Origin: an uncultured Roseiflexaceae bacterium
GTDB lineage: Bacteria; Chloroflexota; Chloroflexia; Chloroflexales; Roseiflexaceae
Direction of reading: 5' to 3'
NCBI GenBank assembly: GCA_903868295.1
Contig: CAIPUQ010000277.1
Span: 1-6,738, forward strand
DNA length: 6,738 nt
Shown piece by piece: positions 1-6,000 of this stretch; within the stretch, counting starts at the first letter, position 1, and each line of letters starts with the position of its first letter. The notes under the pieces are model-generated. The model was not told the DNA's origin. It ran no database searches and saw nothing but the letters and a program-made list of their open reading frames with translations. The translations under genes and the position numbers were made by a program.

Positions 1-789
1 ACGCAACCAGTGTGCATAGAGGGTGTTGTTGCTGTCGATGTTGATGCCGTGTGTGCGGTAATACAGCCAGACGAGTTGGGCACTCGAGACCGTCGTGTCA
101 CTGACTTTGTCGGTTTGGGTTGCATTAAACTGCGTGCGACCATTGCTGCCGTAGCGTTGCACGAATGTCGCACATGCACTGCGCTGATTCAATAGTGCCC
201 GTTTGGGGCGATAGATGCCCACATATGTTCCACGCTGTTGCCAACGTGACAACGGCACGAGACGCACTCCGTGTTGTTGCGTTGATTCGTAGATCATTGG
301 CACACCATGCACCGTCCCATAGTAGAGTGCCGCATGATCGTAGACGGCAGCCCACGCACGACATCCTGGTACCGTTTGTCGGGTTGAGCATCCATCGCGA
401 TTGCTCCGCCGTAGCACAATATCACCAGGCTTCAACGACGATAGGGTGCGGGTATGCAGGGCAGGCAATGTACGTACCCCAGTAATGGTTGCCATGAGGC
501 GTTGCGAGAGCGTGGGTGGCCGATCTGCGGTGCGCGCTGGGGATCGGGCGAGTTCGCGTTTGAGAAGCCGTTGAAAAAGGCCATCGAGGGCATCAATGTC
601 GGCTTGACTCTGCGCCGAAAAGAGCGCCATACCAACGGTCACATAGTCGCTACTGCTGAGCGCCAGGAGTGTCTGTGGGCTGAGTTCAGTGGTGGGTGTC
701 GGCAACGTCTGTCGGTTTGCATGCGCCTTGGGGCCAGTGCCGATGCAGAGGATGGTGGCGAGTACCAGCAGCACAAATAATCGATTCAT
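1..789 (-). CDS. Secreted YaeF/YiiX-like permuted papain-fold protein with Cys-to-Ser nucleophile change (partial, C-terminus beyond left edge)
   Basis: The frame is open from an ATG at 789 to the left edge: 263 codons, with the C-terminus missing. Residues 1-24 form a Sec signal peptide with a probable AHA/N cleavage site. Residues 39-70 repeat the N-terminal segment of the paralog at 1922-2857 (ALFSAQSQADIDAL). The core then reads LKPGDIVLRR (119-128), Cys134 and Cys143 eight residues apart, YDHAALYYG with His152 (150-158), IYEST with Glu168, and SSAQLVWLYY with Ser236, ending HWLR. This order (GDI, His, Glu, nucleophile-QLVW) is that of the permuted papain-like YaeF/YiiX (Peptidase C92) group, related to NlpC/P60. 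The paralog has Cys (TGT) at the nucleophile position; here it is Ser (AGT, 84-82). The protein is therefore either a pseudoenzyme or a Ser variant. The start is well supported: AGGAGG lies 5 nt upstream, and the ATG shares one base with the preceding TGA stop. The substrate is unknown. By alignment with the paralog about 40-50 residues are probably missing. Confidence 0.82.
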   Translation of the reverse strand, partial: MNRLFVLLVLATILCIGTGPKAHANRQTLPTPTTELSPQTLLALSSSDYVTVGMALFSAQSQADIDALDGLFQRLLKRELARSPARTADRPPTLSQRLMATITGVRTLPALHTRTLSSLKPGDIVLRRSNRDGCSTRQTVPGCRAWAAVYDHAALYYGTVHGVPMIYESTQQHGVRLVPLSRWQQRGTYVGIYRPKRALLNQRSACATFVQRYGSNGRTQFNATQTDKVSDTTVSSAQLVWLYYRTHGINIDSNNTLYAHWLR

Positions 790-1922
790 CAGGGCCTCCT
801 CGACGGTCGCATGGCTGTGCGTTCGGATTGCGTGTCGACGATGAGCGATGCGCCGGGTATCGCACTGCGAAAGAGCAGTGCACCGGTGCTGGGATCGAAC
901 TCGTAGAGCCCTTCGCGCTCTGGGTCGGTGGTGCGTGGAAGTGCAATGATAATGCGCCCATCAATCACAGAGATGTCATTGATGAAGGACCATTGTGCAC
1001 CGTCAAACTCCCAGTGCTGATGCTCCATGGTCGTCAGGTTGGTGCGATAGATCGAAACGGGTGAATAATCGATGTTGTTGCCAATGTTGTGGACGGTATA
1101 CAAAAACCCATTGGTGATGACACCATCTGTCGGTGAACGGCCGATGTTCGGGAGGATTTCGACGGCTGTAGATCCAGACGTGTACTTCATCAGATCAACA
1201 GGCGCGAAGCCGTATTCGGTTGCGTATTTGCTGGCGTTGTTGAGGATATACAGCGAATCCGCAGTGACGATGAAGTTATCCATGCCAATCTCGGTCTCGG
1301 GCATCTCGACAATGCGACGGAGTGCGAGGGTGCGAGGGTCACGTATTTGCAGTTCTTGGGCGGTGCGATCTGTGTCGTCTTGATAGTTCCCACCGCCATA
1401 GACGATGAGTTCGCCGTTGAACAACACACTGTCGATGTACATCATGTCGCCCCATTTGGTGACGATGTCGGTATCAGCGATGATCGTTCCATCGTCTTTG
1501 CGGATGCGCGTCGCATGTGCAACCATCCCGTTTTGGGTACACAGGACGATAATTGCATCGCCATCGTCGTGGATGCCGTTGGGTTCGGTACAGACCTCGT
1601 AGACCGCCTCGGTAGCGAGGTCGGGACTGAGTTGCGCGACGGTGTGCATGTCGATGTCGATGTCTCCGGCATATCCGTACCAGAGGTGCGATCCGTCGTA
1701 GAGTGCTTCGCGGATGTACGACAGTGCGAGTGGCCGAGAGCTAACGGGTTTGAGCGTTGTCCGATCGACGATACTGACTTCGGCAGGCGCGTAGCCTGGG
1801 ACTGCCCGCTGCCCTGCAATGACGTAGATTGGTTGTGTGGGGAGGGCCACCGTGGGAGCTGCGGTGCATCCACTAAGGACGAGGCAGACGCAGCTCCAGA
1901 GCATGAAGATGAGTGTACGCAT
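789..1922 (-). CDS. Lipoprotein with predicted beta-propeller fold, function unknown
   Basis: This 377-residue protein is predicted to be exported and lipid-anchored. Residues 1-19 form a lipoprotein signal peptide with lipobox LSGC (Cys19), then a short TAAPTVALPTQP linker. The rest shows about six repeating units, each with a hydrophobic strand, a short turn and a 'D-x-x-T-x-x' type strand: VSIVDRTTLKPV (49-60), around 117-153, 164-208 (LQIRDPRTLALRR), 215-257, 266-307 (SIYRTNLTTMEHQHW) and 316-356 (LYEFDPSTGALLF). Such units are typical of quinoprotein/YVTN-type beta-propellers, which usually act as binding or scaffolding modules. No catalytic motif was recognised, and no family is assigned. 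I chose the ATG at 1922 because it overlaps the upstream TAA (TAATG), has GGA 7 nt upstream, and gives a compact signal peptide. An in-frame ATG at 1934 would add MEPI. The gene sits between two papain-like paralogs and ends in a TGATG overlap with the second. A role as their membrane anchor, inhibitor or substrate binder is inference. Confidence 0.85.
   Translation of the reverse strand: MRTLIFMLWSCVCLVLSGCTAAPTVALPTQPIYVIAGQRAVPGYAPAEVSIVDRTTLKPVSSRPLALSYIREALYDGSHLWYGYAGDIDIDMHTVAQLSPDLATEAVYEVCTEPNGIHDDGDAIIVLCTQNGMVAHATRIRKDDGTIIADTDIVTKWGDMMYIDSVLFNGELIVYGGGNYQDDTDRTAQELQIRDPRTLALRRIVEMPETEIGMDNFIVTADSLYILNNASKYATEYGFAPVDLMKYTSGSTAVEILPNIGRSPTDGVITNGFLYTVHNIGNNIDYSPVSIYRTNLTTMEHQHWEFDGAQWSFINDISVIDGRIIIALPRTTDPEREGLYEFDPSTGALLFRSAIPGASLIVDTQSERTAMRPSRRP
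795..800 (-). promoter_or_regulatory. Strong Shine-Dalgarno site inside the end of the upstream gene
   Basis: AGGAGG lies 5 nt before the ATG at 789. It is read in frame as the two Arg codons (AGG AGG) near the end of the lipoprotein gene, just before its TGA. It fixes the start of the downstream gene and supports coupled translation across the TGATG junction. Confidence 0.85.
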
Positions 1923-2857
1923 TATTGGTTCCATCCTGTCGCCATGCGATACACGTTGGACGACATGCCGATTTCATCGGGAGCAACGGCATTGCGACTA
2001 ATTAGCGTAGCGAGGGTATTGCCGTAGCCAATCCGGAGCCAGTCTGCATAGAACGGGTGATCACTGTCGACATTGACGCCGACGGTGAGATAGAACTTCC
2101 ACACCAATTGGGAACAATACAATGCCCGCTCGGTTTGTTTGTCGACGAGATTGTAGTTGTAGGGCGTCTTGCCGTTCGCCCCATATTTGCTGATAAATGC
2201 TTCGAGTTTGGACGAAATCGTCGCCGCAGCCACCCGACTGCGTTGAATGCCAATGTACAAATCACGCGTGCGCCACGTCTCGATGCCTTTGAATTGGACT
2301 CCCCCAATGTTCGACGATTCGTACACACTCATTTTGCCGTTGCGTACGCCATAGTAAAGACCACTGTGTTCATACACCAGCGCCCAGTATTTGCAGAGGG
2401 GGATGATATCCCATTGCTTGCACCCGTTGCGTCCGGTGCGACGGAGCAAGATGTCACCCTTCTTGAGTTGACCATACATGCTCATGTTCATTTTGCCGGT
2501 GAGGTATTTGTCGCCGGTGATGTAGGCAATGACGTCTTCGACGGCACTAGGGCGGACAACGAATGCTGGCCCATACTGGCGTTCACGCAGTCGATCGAAC
2601 GTCGGAGATAGCGCGTTGATATCGGCTTGCGACTTGGCAGAGAAGAGTGCGACGCCGATACGTTCATACGAATTGCTCCGCAATGCTGCCAGCGCACCTG
2701 CAGATACGCCTGCTGACGGCGGTTCGGAGATGAGTGATGTGTCGTCGTTGTCTTCGCCATCATCACCGCGGTCTATCTCGGCTGCGGTGACCGGTTGAAC
2801 CAAGCTGAGTGCCAAGGTGCCCAAAACGAACAGGAGAACCAACAAGCGGTGTGTCAT
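1922..2857 (-). CDS. Secreted YaeF/YiiX-like permuted papain-fold hydrolase (Peptidase C92 / NlpC-P60 superfamily-like)
   Basis: This 311-residue protein begins with a Sec signal peptide (1 to about 26, VTAA/E). An acidic linker follows (27-45, nine Asp/Glu in 19 residues), then a segment shared with the paralog at 1-789 (54-84, ALFSAKSQADINAL). The catalytic-type core has LKKGDILLRR (131-140), Cys146 and Cys155, VYEHSGLYYG with His164, VYESS with Glu180, and YCSQLVWKFY with Cys248. A His motif ahead of a C-terminal Cys motif is the permuted order seen in YaeF/YiiX-type proteins. These are papain-fold thiol hydrolases thought to act on amide or ester bonds in cell-wall or lipid-type substrates. 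The likely catalytic set is Cys248, His164 and possibly Glu180. At about 200 residues the family core is shorter, and the extra length is mostly N-terminal. The start has GAGGAG 7 nt upstream. The gene is first in a three-gene cassette and its TAA overlaps the next ATG. The actual substrate cannot be read from the sequence. Confidence 0.85.
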   Translation of the reverse strand: MTHRLLVLLFVLGTLALSLVQPVTAAEIDRGDDGEDNDDTSLISEPPSAGVSAGALAALRSNSYERIGVALFSAKSQADINALSPTFDRLRERQYGPAFVVRPSAVEDVIAYITGDKYLTGKMNMSMYGQLKKGDILLRRTGRNGCKQWDIIPLCKYWALVYEHSGLYYGVRNGKMSVYESSNIGGVQFKGIETWRTRDLYIGIQRSRVAAATISSKLEAFISKYGANGKTPYNYNLVDKQTERALYCSQLVWKFYLTVGVNVDSDHPFYADWLRIGYGNTLATLISRNAVAPDEIGMSSNVYRMATGWNQ

Positions 2858-2864
2858 AGATGTG

Positions 2865-2870
2865 CTCCTC
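2865..2870 (-). promoter_or_regulatory. Shine-Dalgarno site of the cassette's first gene
   Basis: GAGGAG is placed 7 nt before the ATG at 2857. It supports that start over any internal Met and matches the good signal peptide that follows. Confidence 0.8.
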
Positions 2871-2903
2871 TGTAACGAATCCAGAGGTAGTCTGACACGC
2901 TAG

Positions 2904-2923
2904 CATTACCAAATCATTACCAA
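2904..2923 (-). promoter_or_regulatory. Tandem 9-bp direct repeat, candidate operator upstream of the cassette
   Basis: On the minus strand TTGGTAATG occurs twice (2923-2915 and 2912-2904), separated by 2 bp, so the repeat period is exactly 11 bp, about one helical turn. It lies 46 nt upstream of the ATG at 2857, between the gltB terminator and the ribosome binding site, which is the only place a cassette promoter could lie. Direct repeats at 11-bp spacing are the typical site layout of OmpR/PhoB-family response regulators. No convincing -35/-10 pair was found, which would fit an activator-dependent promoter. The regulator is unknown. Confidence 0.4.
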
Positions 2924-2945
2924 TGTTTGGCGCATGGAGAAGCGG

Positions 2946-2984
2946 AAAAGACAAAAACCGGGGTGATGCTCAGCATCACCCCGG
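2946..2984 (-). terminator. Rho-independent terminator of gltB
   Basis: Beginning 18 nt after the gltB stop, the minus strand has a perfect GC-rich hairpin: an 11-bp stem CCGGGGTGATG / CATCACCCCGG around a CTGAG loop (the pairing can extend to a 13-bp perfect palindrome around one base). A T-rich tail, TTTTTGTCTTTT, follows (2957-2946). The opposite strand has no T tract after the stem, so the terminator works in the gltB direction only. It separates gltB from the secreted-protein cassette. Confidence 0.93.
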
Positions 2985-3002
2985 CTCCAATTTGGGAGTA
3001 AT

Positions 3003-6000
3003 TTACATGCCTGCAATGACGCGATCGTTGACGATTGCTTGCACCCGTGGCAGGACCTGTTCGGCTAGTGCACGGGGTCGCACACACCAGAATTGGGCGC
3101 GTTTGGCGGGCCAGTTGTTGAGGAGCTCAGTGGCACGGGGGCTGGTCGTCTCTTTGGCGTGACGTTTGAGCAACGCGAGGACGATGCTGTCGTCTACGTC
3201 GCGGAGGCGCTCTGCTTCGGCCATGTCGCCGTTGAAGCGCATCGAGAAGTGCCCGTCGGCGTCATAGACGTACAACAACCCACCGGTCATGCCAGCTGCG
3301 ACATTGCGCCCGGTCTCGCCGAGGATCAGAACGACACCGCCGGTCATGTATTCGCAGGCGTGATCGCCGGTGCCTTCGATGACGGCGACGGCGCCAGAGT
3401 TGCGCACGGCAAAGCGCTCACCGGCACGGCCGGCGGCGTAGAGTTCACCACCCGTGGCGCCATACAGGCAGGTGTTGCCGATGATGGCGTTGTCGCTCCA
3501 GGTGTAGCGGGCTTCTTTGCTGGGCCGGATGCGAATGGAGCCGCCCGACATTCCTTTGCCGACGTAGTCGTTGGACTCACCATCGAGCTGGATAGCGATC
3601 CCCGCTGCCATGAATGCCCCGAGGCTCTGGCCGGCGCTGCCACGGAGCTGGAGGGTGACGGTGTTGCGCGGCAGGCCGGTGCTCCCGTATTGTTTGGCAA
3701 TAGCGCCGGACAACGTGGCGGCTATGGTGCGATCGGTGTTGGTAACGGCATAGCTCAGGGTGACGGGGGTGCCAGCGCGCAGGGCTGGTTGGGCGTCGGT
3801 GAGGATCGCCTGATTGATGGCACTGGTAGCGACAGTGGTGTTCGGCTCGCCCATGGCGCGGATGGCATCGGCGGGTCCTGCGACGTACTCAATCAGACGA
3901 GCCAACGAGACATCGTCGTGGTGGCGTTCGATTTGGCTCAGCAAGTCGCTGCGACCGACAATCTCGTCGAAGGTACGTGCGCCAAGCTCTGCCAACAATT
4001 CGCGGACTTCTTGGGCCACATGGAGCAAGAAGTGGACGACTTGGTCGGGTGTGCCCGTGAATTTGGCGCGCAACTCGGGGCGCTGGGTGGCGACGCCGAC
4101 CGGACAATTGTTGCTGTGGCAGGTTCGGGCCATCACGCAGCCCTCGGCGACAAGCGCCGCAGTCCCGAACGAAACCTCGTCGGCGCCGAGTAACCCGGCC
4201 ATGACAACATCGCGGCCGGTCTTGATACCGCCGTCGATACGTACCCGCACGCGACCACGCAAGCCGTTGAGCACGAGAGTTTGCTGTGATTCGGCCAAAC
4301 CGAGCTCCCAGTTGACGCCGGCGTGCTTGATGGACGATAACGGTGCGGCACCGGTGCCACCCGAATGACCCGAGATGTGGACCACCTCGGCGCCGCCCTT
4401 GGCCACGCCAGCGGCGATGGTACCGACGCCCGCTTCGGCGACTAACTTGACCGAGATGTCTGCAGTGGGGCTGACCTGCTTGAGGTCATAGATGAGCTGC
4501 GACAGGTCTTCGATGCTGTAGATGTCATGGTGCGGTGGTGGTGAGATGAGCGAAATGCCGGGCATGGTGTAGCGCGTGCGGGCTATTTCTTCGGTGACTT
4601 TGGCGGCGGGGATCTGGCCCCCTTCGCCCGGTTTGGCGCCTTGGGCCATTTTGATCTGGAGTTCTTTGGCGGAGACAAGGTAGCCGGGGGTCACGCCGAA
4701 GCGCCCCGAGGCGACCTGCTTGATGGTGCTGTTGCGTTCGTCGGTGTAGCGTTCTTCGCCCTCGCCGCCTTCGCCGCTGTTGGATAACCCGCCGAGTCTG
4801 TTCATGGCGATGGCCAGCGTCTCGTGGGCTTCGGCGCTGGTCGACCCCAACGACATGGCAGCGGTCGAAAAGCGTTTGACGATTACCTCGATAGGCTCGA
4901 CGTCGTCGATGGGGACGGGTGCGCCGAGGGGTGCGACGGTCAACCAGTCGCGGATTTCGGTTTTGCGCTGGTGGACGAGCTCGCGGTAGGTCTTGTAGGA
5001 TTCGAAATCGCCGCCATTGGCTGCCTTCTGGAGGGCATGGACGACCGATGGCGAGAAGGCGTGGAATTCGCCGTCTTTTTTGAACTTGTAGTACCCCGGA
5101 TTGGCCAGTGTGGTGCGTGATGCGACCAGTGGGAGACGACTGGCGAAGGCGGCGTCGTGCTGTTCGAGCACACGTGCTGCCAGTTCGCGCATGTTGTGGC
5201 CGCCGATGCGGCTCGGCACGCCAGCAAAGCACAGTTCGGTGACGTCATGACTGAGCCCAATAACCTCGAAGGTCTGCGCGCCGCAGTAGCTGTCGACGGT
5301 AGCGATGCCCATTTTGGACATCACCTTGAGCAGACCCTTTTCGAGTGCATGCACGAAGTGATGTTCGGCTTCTTCGGCGAGTTCGGCCGGTGTCGCGGTG
5401 GATGGTACGACCGCTTCGGCATCGGCTGCTTTCGAGCCCTTGACTTCTTGGCGTTCGACGGCGATGGCGCGTACCGAGGCGAGTGCCAACCAGGGGTTGA
5501 CGGCTTCGGCGCCCATGCCGATGAGGCAGGCGAGTTGGTGCACCTCGCGCATATCGCCGCTTTCGACAACGAGGCTGACCTGACGGCGTACCCCGGCGTC
5601 GACGAGTGCGCGATGGACGGCACCGACCACCAGCAGACTAGGGATGGGTGCGCGGCGATCGTTGCAGGCCCGGTCGCTGACAATCAAAATACGCTTGCCG
5701 GTGTGGGCGGCGGTGACTGCAGCCTGGCACACGCGGGAGATAGCAACGGTCAATTCGTAGGGACCGCTGCTTGCTTTGAAGGTTGCATCGATGGTGGCAC
5801 TCGCGAATGCCGGGTCGGCATGGGTGCGGATGGTCTGGAGGTGGCCGTCGCGCAACACGGGGCCTGACAGACGCAATAGATGGGCGTGTTGGGCGGTCTC
5901 TTCGAGCAAGTGGCCGCGGGCGCCGAGGAGCGTCGCCATCGACATCACGAGTTCTTCGCGGATGGGGTCGATGGGCGGGTTGGTGACTTCGGCAAAGCGT

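Noticed and set aside
1347..2027. A 226-codon plus-strand reading frame opposite the lipoprotein gene
   Set aside because: It is antisense to a convincing lipoprotein gene, has abnormal composition and no signal or domain, so it is a shadow frame.
2958..2984. 27-bp palindrome as an operator for the cassette
   Set aside because: The T-rich tract after the stem on the minus strand and its place just after the gltB stop explain it fully as a terminator.
3093..4193. A 366-codon plus-strand reading frame opposite gltB
   Set aside because: It is exactly antisense to a strongly conserved gltB region, is rich in Gly/Ala/Val, matches no known family and lacks a recognisable start context. It is a shadow of the high-GC gltB frame.
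4342..4371. Ser in SGHSGGTGAAP of GltB where many enzymes have Asp (SGHDGGTGASP)
   Set aside because: As far as I recall this position varies between lineages (Asp, Val, Ser) and all other FMN and iron-sulfur motifs are intact, so I do not treat it as a functional anomaly.
4525..5232. A 235-codon minus-strand frame within gltB
   Set aside because: The product is extremely Arg/Pro-rich, and the frame overlaps the FMN domain of gltB in another frame. It is a codon-bias artefact.
5370..5480. Ala/Glu-rich linker in GltB (about residues 408-442) as a possible insertion
   Set aside because: Length differs only modestly from other GltB proteins at this poorly conserved linker, and the flanking motifs (NPWLAL, KGLLKVMSKMGI) are in place.
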